From positions 1 through 5,294 of the forward strand of contig JBOFIT010000239.1 in the NCBI GenBank assembly GCA_051650305.1: a DNA stretch of 5,294 bases, in the 5' to 3' direction. Positions 1-5,294 of the stretch are shown one piece after another. Positions within the stretch are counted from its first letter, which is position 1; each line of letters opens with the position of its first letter. Made by a program: the position numbers and the translations under genes. The notes under the pieces are model-generated. The model made no database searches and had not been told where the DNA came from. It was given only the letters and a program-made list of their open reading frames with translations. Origin of the DNA: JBOFDK01 sp051650305 (GTDB lineage: Bacteria > Bacillota > Clostridia > Lachnospirales > Cellulosilyticaceae).

Positions 1-543
1 TTAGAGAAGCTTTATGAGGAGCACTTTGACCTAGTGATTTTAGATTGGATGATGCCTAAGATGAGTGGCATCGAAGTATGTAAGTTTATGAGAAGTAACC
101 AGATGGATGTTAAAACGATGCTACTAACGGCTAAATCAGAAGCAGACGATGAACTGATGGGTCTAGAGGTAGGTGCAGATGATTATGTGAAAAAACCTTT
201 TGATCCACGCGTTTTACTTCTACGCATCAAAAAGCTTCTCGGGCATCAAGACGTGCTCAGTCATGATCAGTTTCTTTTTCATGTAGCAAGAGGCTATGTG
301 GAAGTAAATGGCCAGCAGCTGATGCTTAGTAAGATTGAGCAAAGGCTTTTGCAGTATTTGATGAACAACAAAGGCATTATTTTATCGAGAGAGAAACTAC
401 TAGACCATGTGTGGGGAATGGACTATGAGGGGGATGATCGCACACTCGATACCCATATTAGAAGGCTTCGTAAAAAAATTGGTGAGCACACCATTACGAC
501 CCATCGTGGGATTGGGTACAGCTTAGGTGGAAAAGATGAGTAG
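1..543 (+). CDS. OmpR-family response regulator, 5' end missing
   Basis: DNA-binding response regulator of a two-component system, cytoplasmic, expected to be phosphorylated by the kinase encoded next. The open frame runs from base 1, so the start lies outside the window; 180 residues are visible. The receiver remainder shows the phospho-acceptor Asp in ILDWMMP (visible residue 15, codon 43-45), the switch Thr in LLTA (43) and the conserved Lys in VKKPF (65). From the usual spacing about 35-40 N-terminal residues, including the acidic pocket, are missing. A winged-helix Trans_reg_C domain follows (about 93-176), with LSKIEQRLLQYL, the recognition-helix region DDRTLDTHIRRLRKKIG and the wing ending HRGIGYSL. 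It ends in TAG, overlapping the kinase start by 8 bp, which suggests translational coupling. The family is clear; the target genes are unknown, and autoregulation would need the upstream sequence. Confidence 0.95.
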   Translation, partial: LEKLYEEHFDLVILDWMMPKMSGIEVCKFMRSNQMDVKTMLLTAKSEADDELMGLEVGADDYVKKPFDPRVLLLRIKKLLGHQDVLSHDQFLFHVARGYVEVNGQQLMLSKIEQRLLQYLMNNKGIILSREKLLDHVWGMDYEGDDRTLDTHIRRLRKKIGEHTITTHRGIGYSLGGKDE

Positions 544-1915
544 ATTTGGTAAAAAGCTCATACTTTGGCTTATGGGAATCATCATTGTACTTGGTGGGAT
601 TTCGCTGAGTATGACTACCGTGGGACTAGAAAAGTATTATCTTGCTACTCAAAAATTGGAGATGCATCAAATAAGTGAAGAGATCAGAGCCTTACCCTTA
701 GAAACCCTTTATCAAAACACCCATGCATTAGGGAAAGCGCATCACATTGTATTGCTAACCCTTCCGTGGCAAAAAGATTGGCAGAAGCTGAATGAACAGC
801 TGAAAAATGCTTTCACAGAGCAAGGTATTTTGCTAGAAAAGCTATGGTTATGGGAGGATAATGCGGAAAAACTAGAAGCAGGTAAGGTTGTCAATGAACT
901 TTATAACCAAGGCAATAGAGGGTATAGTTTATTCATCAAATACTATCTAAAAGATAGCACACTGATCGTTATGAGCCGTACCATCCCACATATTGATGCT
1001 ATTTTAAAGCTTATCAATCTTTTTATAATGGGCGTATGGTTTATCGCCCTAACCCTTATCGTTGTGTGCATCGTTATTTATGTACGACGTATAACGAAGC
1101 CACTCTTAGAGCTGGAGCATCTGATTAAGGATATAGGTCATCTTAAGTTTCATCAGATCGAACTTAAGACTGGCGATGAGCTAGAGTCTTTGGCGAAAGG
1201 GATTAATCAAATGAGTGCACACTTACAAGCTTCGCATCAACAATTAGAAGAAAAAAACGAGCAAATGAAAGAACTCTTAGCCAATGTATCCCATGAACTT
1301 AAGACCCCTATTGCACTTATTAAAGCTTACGGGATAGCCATAGAAGATGGTATGGATGATGGCACGTTTATCGCAACGATTCTAGAGCAAAATGAAGTGA
1401 TGGAAAATAGGGTGACTAAGCTTCTGATGCTAGCAAAGAAAGAAAGCCAAGACAGTAAGCGAACGTCTATCAATCTGAGTGAAATGGTGGAAAGTTACCT
1501 AAAGCAGTATGCAGTCTATCGGAATGAAGTGGTAGTAAAGACGCAGCTAGAAGAAGTAGGAACGTTAATAGAAGACCAAGAAGTTATAAGTTGTGCGATC
1601 GGTAATTTCATAAGCAACGCCATTAAATATACGGCAAATGGTAAGGTCGAAGTCAGGTGTTATGAGAAAGCAGCGTGTGTACATTTGGAAGTAAGAAATG
1701 GTATCACAGAAAAGACGAGAATAGCCATCGAACAATTGTGGGAGCCTTTTTACGTAGTAGAAGCGTCACGCAATAAAATGTTATGTGGTACAGGGTTGGG
1801 CCTTTATATTACCCACAAACTACTGGAAAAAGAAGGTGTCGTGCATGGATGCTTTTTAGAAGACGAAAATATTGTGTTTTATATGACATGCTGTTGTCAC
1901 AAGCTTATGGTATAG
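536..1915 (+). CDS. Membrane sensor histidine kinase (HAMP-HisKA-HATPase_c)
   Basis: Sensor kinase partner of the preceding regulator, 459 residues from ATG 536. That start is chosen because GGTGG lies 5 bases upstream; a GTG at 527 would add only three residues and has no better site. Layout: membrane segment 1 at about 8-29; extracytoplasmic sensor region about 30-155, of no type I recognise; membrane segment 2 at about 159-183; HAMP linker about 184-235; a short coiled coil; HisKA with the H-box NVSHELKTP, phospho-acceptor His253; then the ATPase domain with N-box NFISNAIKYT (Asn361) and G2 box GTGLGLYI (418-425). The usual D-x-G-x-G G1 box is replaced by VRNGI followed directly by LWEPFYVVEASRN. 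Such shortened G1 regions occur in Firmicute kinases, so it is probably active. The C-terminus (TCCCHKLMV) carries three adjacent cysteines. The ligand cannot be told from sequence. Confidence 0.95.
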   Translation: MSRFGKKLILWLMGIIIVLGGISLSMTTVGLEKYYLATQKLEMHQISEEIRALPLETLYQNTHALGKAHHIVLLTLPWQKDWQKLNEQLKNAFTEQGILLEKLWLWEDNAEKLEAGKVVNELYNQGNRGYSLFIKYYLKDSTLIVMSRTIPHIDAILKLINLFIMGVWFIALTLIVVCIVIYVRRITKPLLELEHLIKDIGHLKFHQIELKTGDELESLAKGINQMSAHLQASHQQLEEKNEQMKELLANVSHELKTPIALIKAYGIAIEDGMDDGTFIATILEQNEVMENRVTKLLMLAKKESQDSKRTSINLSEMVESYLKQYAVYRNEVVVKTQLEEVGTLIEDQEVISCAIGNFISNAIKYTANGKVEVRCYEKAACVHLEVRNGITEKTRIAIEQLWEPFYVVEASRNKMLCGTGLGLYITHKLLEKEGVVHGCFLEDENIVFYMTCCCHKLMV

Positions 1916-1954
1916 TAGAAGCAAACCTAGAGATAAAAAGGGAGGCAACAACGT

Positions 1955-2821
1955 ATGCACTATGCCAATTATAAAACCATTCTATCGGCTCAGAATGGGA
2001 TGAACATCTATCGTGGGTGTACCCATGGATGTATTTACTGTGACAGTAGAAGCACATGCTACCAAATGAATCATAGTTTTGAAGATATAGAAGTCAAACA
2101 AGACGCACCAGCACTTTTAGAAAAGCAGCTACGCAGTAAGAGAAAGCTGTGTATGATTGGCACAGGCGCTATGTGCGATCCGTATATTCATCTAGAAGAA
2201 AAATTAGAGATGACGAGACAATGCCTAGAGGTCATTGAAAAATATGGCTTCGGTCTAACCATTCTTACGAAATCATCCCGTATCTTAAGGGACTTAGATG
2301 TGCTAAAAGCCATACATCGCAAGTCTAAGTGTGTGGTACAGATGACATTAACCACTTATGATGAAATGTTATGCCGTAAGCTCGAACCCCATGTCAGTAC
2401 TACGTTAGAAAGAGTAGAGGTACTGAATAAGATGCGCGATGAGGGGATTCCAACAGTGGTATGGCTAGGACCTTTCCTGCCTTTTATCAATGATACAGAG
2501 GAGAACTTAAATGGCTTACTTGATTATTGTGTAAAGGCTGGTGTACGTGGCATCGTTTGTTTTGGCTTTGGGGTCACCATGAGAGAGGGGAACCGTGAGT
2601 ATTTTTATGAGCAGTTGGATAAACTTTTCCCTGGGATGAAAGAGCAGTATATAGGGATGTATGGAAGTAATTATATGTGTGGAAGTCAGCAGCATAACCG
2701 CTTGATGGCACGGCTTGGTGAAGTGTGTGAAAAGCACCATATCCTTTGGAAACCAGATGATGTCTTCGCATATCTGAAAGCCTTTGAAACGAAAGAACAG
2801 CAATTATCACTTTTTGAATAA
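1955..2821 (+). CDS. SPL-type radical SAM protein with C-terminal clamp-binding motif
   Basis: Radical S-adenosylmethionine enzyme of 288 residues, COG1533 / spore-photoproduct-lyase-like type. The Cx3Cx2C cluster motif is in GCTHGCIYC (Cys22, Cys26, Cys29) and should bind the [4Fe-4S] cluster. Other family-typical blocks are IGTGAMCDPY (68-77, the SAM-contacting strand region), ILTKSSRILRDLDVL (103-117), LGPFLPFINDTEEN (171-184) and the C-terminal FGFGVTMREGNREYFY (203-218). Further cysteines (74, 192, 202, 242, 258) might serve in catalysis or a second site, which is speculative. The last residues are QLSLF-E (283-288), matching the QL[SD]LF consensus for binding the DNA polymerase III beta clamp. 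The start at 1955 has AAGGGAGG 9 bases upstream. The gene lies 39 bp after the kinase, with a terminator after it, so it is probably the last gene of that operon. The substrate is unknown. True SP lyase is not claimed. Confidence 0.9.
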   Translation: MHYANYKTILSAQNGMNIYRGCTHGCIYCDSRSTCYQMNHSFEDIEVKQDAPALLEKQLRSKRKLCMIGTGAMCDPYIHLEEKLEMTRQCLEVIEKYGFGLTILTKSSRILRDLDVLKAIHRKSKCVVQMTLTTYDEMLCRKLEPHVSTTLERVEVLNKMRDEGIPTVVWLGPFLPFINDTEENLNGLLDYCVKAGVRGIVCFGFGVTMREGNREYFYEQLDKLFPGMKEQYIGMYGSNYMCGSQQHNRLMARLGEVCEKHHILWKPDDVFAYLKAFETKEQQLSLFE

Positions 2822-2830
2822 TAAACAATG

Positions 2831-2878
2831 AAAAAACGACTTAAAGCATCTTAAAACTTTAAGTTGTTTTTTTTGTTT
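2831..2878 (+). terminator. Rho-independent terminator after the radical SAM gene
   Basis: An 11-bp stem pairs ACGACTTAAAG (2836-2846) with CTTTAAGTTGT (2857-2867) through one G-U pair and a 10-base loop. Eight T residues follow (2867-2874), and the A run at 2831-2835 can extend the stem into them. It starts 9 bases after the radical SAM stop codon. The A run upstream means it could also work on the other strand, but no convergent gene is visible. It separates the two-component/radical SAM transcript from the hydrolase genes. Confidence 0.88.
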
Positions 2879-2899
2879 GTATAAAAAATTAAAAATAGA

Positions 2900-2928
2900 T
2901 TGACTAAATTTATATCTAATAGTAATAT
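2900..2928 (+). promoter_or_regulatory. Possible sigma-A promoter of the hydrolase pair
   Basis: TTGACT (2900-2905, 5 of 6 to TTGACA) is followed after 17 bp by TAATAT (2923-2928, 4 of 6 to TATAAT). The stretch 2881-2956 has only 8 G/C among 76 bases, as expected for a Firmicute promoter region. The -10 call is weak because other TA-rich hexamers, such as TATAAA at 2932, lie nearby. The position fits: after the terminator and about 40 bases before the first hydrolase start. Confidence 0.45.
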
Positions 2929-2934
2929 TACTAT
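2919..2934. promoter_or_regulatory. 16-bp perfect palindrome, candidate operator
   Basis: ATAGTAATATTACTAT equals its own reverse complement over all 16 bases. It covers the predicted -10 element of the hydrolase promoter, a classic place for a dimeric repressor to act. It has no G/C-rich stem and no U tail, so it is not a terminator. I do not recognise it as a named operator; it lacks the TACA/TGTA core typical of BlaI/MecI sites. AT-rich DNA makes chance palindromes likelier, which lowers confidence. Confidence 0.4.
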
Positions 2935-2956
2935 AAAATATAAAGTATCATATAAA

Positions 2957-2963
2957 AAGGGAG
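2957..2963 (+). promoter_or_regulatory. Ribosome binding site deciding the start at 2969
   Basis: AAGGGAG lies 5 bases before ATG 2969. A second purine block, AAGGG at 2964-2968, could serve the in-frame ATG at 2978. The 2969 start is preferred because the paralogous neighbour also begins with MR followed by a similar leader. Confidence 0.65.
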
Positions 2964-2968
2964 AAGGG

Positions 2969-4000
2969 ATGAGGCGAATGGACACGACAAAGTTAGCAAA
3001 GCTTTTTCAAAGCGTCACAAAGGCGAAGGACATCGAAGAGGGCTTCTTGTATGTTGAAGATACAGAGGGGGAAGTTCACTATACTCAAAGCTATGGGGGA
3101 AGAGAATTAGATACACCGATGGTTATGGCAAGTATTACGAAGCTTTTTACCACGGCATGCATCTTGGCATTAATAGAGGAAGGGAAGTTAGGACTTGCGT
3201 ATAAAGTGGCACAGTATTTTGATGAGGAGACGATGAAAGGCTTGCATACTTACAAAGGGAAAGATTATGCAACAGAGCTTACCATTAAGCATTTATTATG
3301 CCAAACAAGTGGGCTGCCAGATTATTATCTAGAAGGGAAAGCACCTTTGTTTAAGCGGGTCATCAAAGAAGACTTTGGTTATACCTTCGAGGAAGCACTT
3401 AGTTTGATCAAGGGGATAGACGGCCATTTTCAACCAGGGAAATTAGGCAAGGCGTACTACAGTGATTTCAACTTTGATTTATTAGGTAAGATAATCGAGG
3501 GCGTGACGCACGGGTCTTTGGAAGAAGCATATGCCCACTTTATATTCAAGCCTCTAGGGTTAGAACACACGTATGTGATGACGGATGAAAGAGAAAGTGT
3601 GCCACCTGTTTATTACAAAGAGCAAAAACTAGAGAGGCCACTTTTCTTAAGGAGTTGTGGAGCAAGTGGTGGCGGGATGACGACACCTAGAGAATTGATG
3701 ACGTTTCTGAAAGCATTCTGGAAAGGTGGATTATTTAATATAGCATTGCTAGAAGAACTAAAGACTGGTAATTCACTGCAGCTTTCTTTTTATCCCCTCC
3801 ACTATGCAGGTGGGTATATGCACATAGAGGCAGGTTACCCATGGGGGAAAAAGACAACTTTAGTAGGTCACTCAGGTTCTACAGGGTCCTTTGCTTTTTA
3901 TGCACCAGAGAAAGATTTGTTCTTTGTAGGTGATGTACCACAGATTGCAAGGCCAACAGGTGTTAGGTTAGTTATGCAAGCGGTAGTGGCTATAGGGTAG
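2969..4000 (+). CDS. Serine hydrolase, beta-lactamase/PBP-like family (copy 1)
   Basis: Serine hydrolase of the PF00144 (COG1680, class C beta-lactamase-like) family, 343 residues. The three active-site elements are present: SxxK as SITK (Ser55 nucleophile, Lys58) inside MASITKLFTTACI; the YxN equivalent YSD (Tyr164-Asp166) inside YSDFNFDLLG; and the KTG equivalent HSG (301-303) inside GHSGSTGS. Family-typical LLCQTSGLPD (109-118) is also seen. Members include esterases, D-amino peptidases, penicillin-binding-like proteins and beta-lactamases, so the substrate is open. There is no signal peptide or membrane segment, which argues for a cytoplasmic enzyme. The frame opens earlier, at a TTG (2900), but those codons fall on the promoter and palindrome, so ATG 2969 is used. 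The gene follows a terminator and its own possible promoter, and a paralog lies 42 bp downstream, probably cotranscribed. Confidence 0.9.
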   Translation: MRRMDTTKLAKLFQSVTKAKDIEEGFLYVEDTEGEVHYTQSYGGRELDTPMVMASITKLFTTACILALIEEGKLGLAYKVAQYFDEETMKGLHTYKGKDYATELTIKHLLCQTSGLPDYYLEGKAPLFKRVIKEDFGYTFEEALSLIKGIDGHFQPGKLGKAYYSDFNFDLLGKIIEGVTHGSLEEAYAHFIFKPLGLEHTYVMTDERESVPPVYYKEQKLERPLFLRSCGASGGGMTTPRELMTFLKAFWKGGLFNIALLEELKTGNSLQLSFYPLHYAGGYMHIEAGYPWGKKTTLVGHSGSTGSFAFYAPEKDLFFVGDVPQIARPTGVRLVMQAVVAIG

Positions 4001-4024
4001 CGTGCGGGTTTGATGGGAAAAAGA

Positions 4025-4032
4025 GAGGGGAG
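4025..4032 (+). promoter_or_regulatory. Ribosome binding site favouring the start at 4043
   Basis: GAGGGGAG lies 10 bases before ATG 4043, with an extra AGGA at 4037-4040 too close to count. The alternative in-frame ATG at 4013 has no good site: its nearest AGGG (3994-3997) is 15 bases away. Alignment with copy 1, which begins MRRM, also favours MRKE at 4043. Confidence 0.5.
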
Positions 4033-4042
4033 TATTAGGAAA

Positions 4043-5110
4043 ATGAGAAAAGAAAAGCAGTTTAAAGAGGCATTAGAGCAATTGTTTGATAAGCTTACAC
4101 GTTCAAAGATGATTCAGACATGTACGATGTATGTGGAGGATGGAAGTGGTAACTTTGCGTGGGATAAAGGCTATGGGGGAAGAGATGTTGACACTATCAT
4201 GAATTTAGCGAGTGTAACGAAGCTTTTTACTACCACATGCATCATTCAACTTTTACAGCAAGAAAAGCTATCGCTAGAGGAGAAGATCAGCAGCTTTTTT
4301 CCACCAGAGCTTTTAGCAGGGATTCATATTTATAAAGGGAAAGATTATTCCTATGAGCTAACAGTCGGCAATCTTTTGTTTCAAAATAGTGGCTTCCCCG
4401 ATGTGTTTGCAAAGGGAAGGGATAACTTAAATAAAAGACTGACCAAAGAAGATTTTCTTTGTACTTTAGAAGACTATGTAGCAATAGCTAAGAAGTATAA
4501 AAAGAAATTTGCACCTGGAACTAAGGGAAAGGCTCATTATTCAGATTTAAACTTTGAAATGCTCGGTGCAATCATCGAAAAAGTAGAAGGATGTAGCTTA
4601 CATGAGGCGTATCAAAAGTACGTTTTTAAGCCGCTGAACTTGCAACATACGTATCTGGTAGAAAAGGAAGAAGATATCTGTGCGGATGCATACTATAAAG
4701 ACAAAGTACTGAAACGCAATGGTCTATGGCGTAGTATCCCAGCCAGTGGTGGCTGCGTGAGTACGCCAAGAGAAGTCATGACATTTCTAAAAGCCTTTTG
4801 GGGTGGGAAGTTATTTGATAAAATTATTTTCGAAGACTTAAGGACCTTTGGTATGATTCAATATTGCCCACCATTAGCATTATACGGTGGAGGATTTGTC
4901 AAGTTAGATATCGCAGGCATCTCAAGTATGTACCAAGTAAAGGGTGAATTGATCGGGCATATGGGAGCCAGTGGCACCTATGCGTATTATTACCCAGAAG
5001 CAGACTTATACTTCGTAGGGGATGTGAATCAGCTGGCAAGGCCAGCATACATTTTCACAGTGCCATTAGCCATGGCGAAGCTTGGCTATAAATTTTTTTA
5101 TAAGCAATAA
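4043..5110 (+). CDS. Serine hydrolase, beta-lactamase/PBP-like family (copy 2)
   Basis: Tandem paralog of the preceding hydrolase, 355 residues. By hand alignment over about 190 N-terminal residues, starting from the shared LF near the N-terminus, close to half the positions are identical with no gaps. Catalytic elements: SVTK (Ser57, Lys60), YSD (166-168, in HYSDLNFEMLG) and HMG (306-308, in GHMGASGTYAYY). Also shared are GYGGR, YKGKDY, the TPRE-(L/V)-MTFLKAFW block and the end block FVGDV-xQ-x-ARP. The middle (about 120-160) and the region before HMG differ most, which may mean different substrates. The C-terminus extends 7 residues beyond copy 1 and ends in an aromatic, basic tail (GYKFFYKQ). 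No signal peptide is seen, so it is probably cytoplasmic. It is likely cotranscribed with copy 1. No clear terminator follows; a short hairpin at 5085-5105 lacks a U tail. ATG 4013 is a possible longer start. Confidence 0.9.
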   Translation: MRKEKQFKEALEQLFDKLTRSKMIQTCTMYVEDGSGNFAWDKGYGGRDVDTIMNLASVTKLFTTTCIIQLLQQEKLSLEEKISSFFPPELLAGIHIYKGKDYSYELTVGNLLFQNSGFPDVFAKGRDNLNKRLTKEDFLCTLEDYVAIAKKYKKKFAPGTKGKAHYSDLNFEMLGAIIEKVEGCSLHEAYQKYVFKPLNLQHTYLVEKEEDICADAYYKDKVLKRNGLWRSIPASGGCVSTPREVMTFLKAFWGGKLFDKIIFEDLRTFGMIQYCPPLALYGGGFVKLDIAGISSMYQVKGELIGHMGASGTYAYYYPEADLYFVGDVNQLARPAYIFTVPLAMAKLGYKFFYKQ

Positions 5111-5112
5111 GT

Positions 5113-5142
5113 GTTACATACTGCCGAAAAATTTGTTATAAT
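5113..5142 (+). promoter_or_regulatory. Sigma-A-type promoter with extended -10
   Basis: GTTACA (5113-5118, 4 of 6 to TTGACA) lies 18 bp before a perfect TATAAT (5137-5142). TGT directly before it gives an extended -10 (TGnTATAAT). Transcription should start near 5149-5150, leaving a leader of about 30 bases before the ATG at 5180. It begins 3 bases after the stop of hydrolase copy 2, so the next gene appears to have its own transcript. Confidence 0.75.
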
Positions 5143-5179
5143 GGGTGCTTATAGAAAAAGAAGCATAGGAGGCAATAAT

Positions 5180-5294
5180 ATGAGTACATGTATTTGTAGC
5201 AGTTGTAAAAATCTTAAAGATATCATAGACAATGAAACCAATGAAATCACAGAAGTTTGTGAGTTTGGATTCCCAGAAGAAAGTTGTGAGGCGT
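5180..5294 (+). CDS. Small cysteine-rich protein, 3' end missing
   Basis: The first 38 codons of a gene that runs off the window. The start is well supported: AGGAGG at 5167-5172 with 7-base spacing, behind a strong promoter. The visible protein is hydrophilic and acidic with five cysteines: a CxCxxC cluster at Cys4, Cys6 and Cys9, then Cys27 and Cys36 in the stretch VCEFGFPEESCE. The spacing suggests binding of a metal ion or an iron-sulfur cluster, or a redox role, in the cytoplasm, since there is no signal peptide. I do not recognise the family, and the rest of the protein is needed to judge it. It looks separately transcribed from the hydrolases. Confidence 0.75.
   Translation, partial: MSTCICSSCKNLKDIIDNETNEITEVCEFGFPEESCEA

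Larger units (their letters stand above)
2969..5110 (+). repeat. Tandem gene duplication (two hydrolase paralogs)
   Basis: The two hydrolase genes are a head-to-tail duplication. Protein similarity runs across nearly the whole length. DNA similarity survives only in short blocks, for example the identical ACGAAGCTTTTTAC at 3137-3150 and 4217-4230 around the SxxK motif, and AAAGGGAAAGATTAT in both genes. The divergence indicates an old duplication, not a recent one. Confidence 0.8.

Noticed and set aside
1883..1911. Possible internal promoter for the radical SAM gene (ATGACA, 17 bp, TATGGT) with an inverted repeat TGACA-N6-TGTCA at 1884-1899
   Set aside because: The -10 is poor, the repeat arms are only 5 bp, and all of it lies in conserved-length kinase coding sequence; the 39-bp gap fits cotranscription.
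1783..1974. 63-codon + strand frame across the kinase 3' end
   Set aside because: It overlaps the G2 box region of the kinase and the start of the radical SAM gene in another frame, with no plausible product.
1955..2821. Naming the radical SAM gene splB (spore photoproduct lyase)
   Set aside because: Only the general family layout is visible; the specific catalytic cysteine context and the usual length of about 340 residues of SplB are not matched.
2516..2828. Two open frames on the - strand over the 3' half of the radical SAM gene
   Set aside because: They lie opposite a well-supported conserved gene, show no recognisable motifs, and are best explained as antisense shadows.
2900..2968. Longer N-terminus for hydrolase copy 1, starting from TTG at 2900
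   Set aside because: TTG is a rare start, no ribosome binding site precedes it, the codons lie on the promoter and palindrome, and the paralog has no such extension.
4287..4484. Open frame on the - strand inside hydrolase copy 2
   Set aside because: Antisense to a conserved coding region, short, with no motif.
5085..5105. Hairpin at the end of hydrolase copy 2 as a terminator
   Set aside because: The stem contains a bulge, is A/U-rich, lies inside coding sequence and has no U tail after it.
1..5110. Two-component system directly controlling beta-lactam resistance through the hydrolases
   Set aside because: A strong terminator and a separate promoter divide the blocks, and the hydrolases lack export signals; adjacency alone does not support it.
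5099..5153. 8-bp inverted repeat TATAAGCA / TGCTTATA flanking the right-edge promoter
   Set aside because: The arms are 39 bases apart and AT-rich, one lies inside the hydrolase stop region, and such a match is easily due to chance.

Overview
This window reads as ordinary chromosomal DNA from a low-GC Firmicute, most likely a member of the Clostridia. The supports are AT-rich codon use, strong AGGAGG-type ribosome binding sites, a canonical sigma-A-like promoter, a U-tailed terminator, an OmpR/HisKA two-component pair and a spore-photoproduct-lyase-type radical SAM protein. The taxonomic call is inference from style. All supported genes are on the + strand.

Left block (1-2821): the C-terminal part of an OmpR-type response regulator whose start lies outside the window. 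It overlaps by 8 bp the gene for its partner, a membrane histidine kinase with a divergent ATP-binding domain. A radical SAM protein of the SPL/COG1533 type follows 39 bp later. The three genes probably form one transcript, which ends at a clear rho-independent terminator at about 2831-2878. The radical SAM protein ends in QLSLF-E, an exact match to the bacterial sliding-clamp binding consensus, which suggests work on DNA.

Middle spacer (2822-2968): the terminator, then a very AT-rich stretch with a possible promoter. A 16-bp perfect palindrome lies over its predicted -10 element and looks like an operator.

Right block (2969-5110): two tandem paralogous serine hydrolases of the beta-lactamase/class C PBP-like family (PF00144 type). 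About half of their residues are identical. Both keep the full catalytic motif set (SxxK, YSD, HxG) but neither has a signal peptide, so they are more likely cytoplasmic esterase- or peptidase-like enzymes than secreted beta-lactamases.

Right edge (5111-5294): a strong promoter (GTTACA, 18 bp, TATAAT with an extended -10), an AGGAGG ribosome binding site and the first 38 codons of a small cysteine-rich protein that runs off the window.

The window shows no RNA genes, mobile elements or CRISPR arrays. No clearly new multi-gene system is evident. The best leads are the clamp-motif radical SAM protein beside a two-component system, the signal-less hydrolase pair behind a palindromic promoter, and the Cys-rich small protein.
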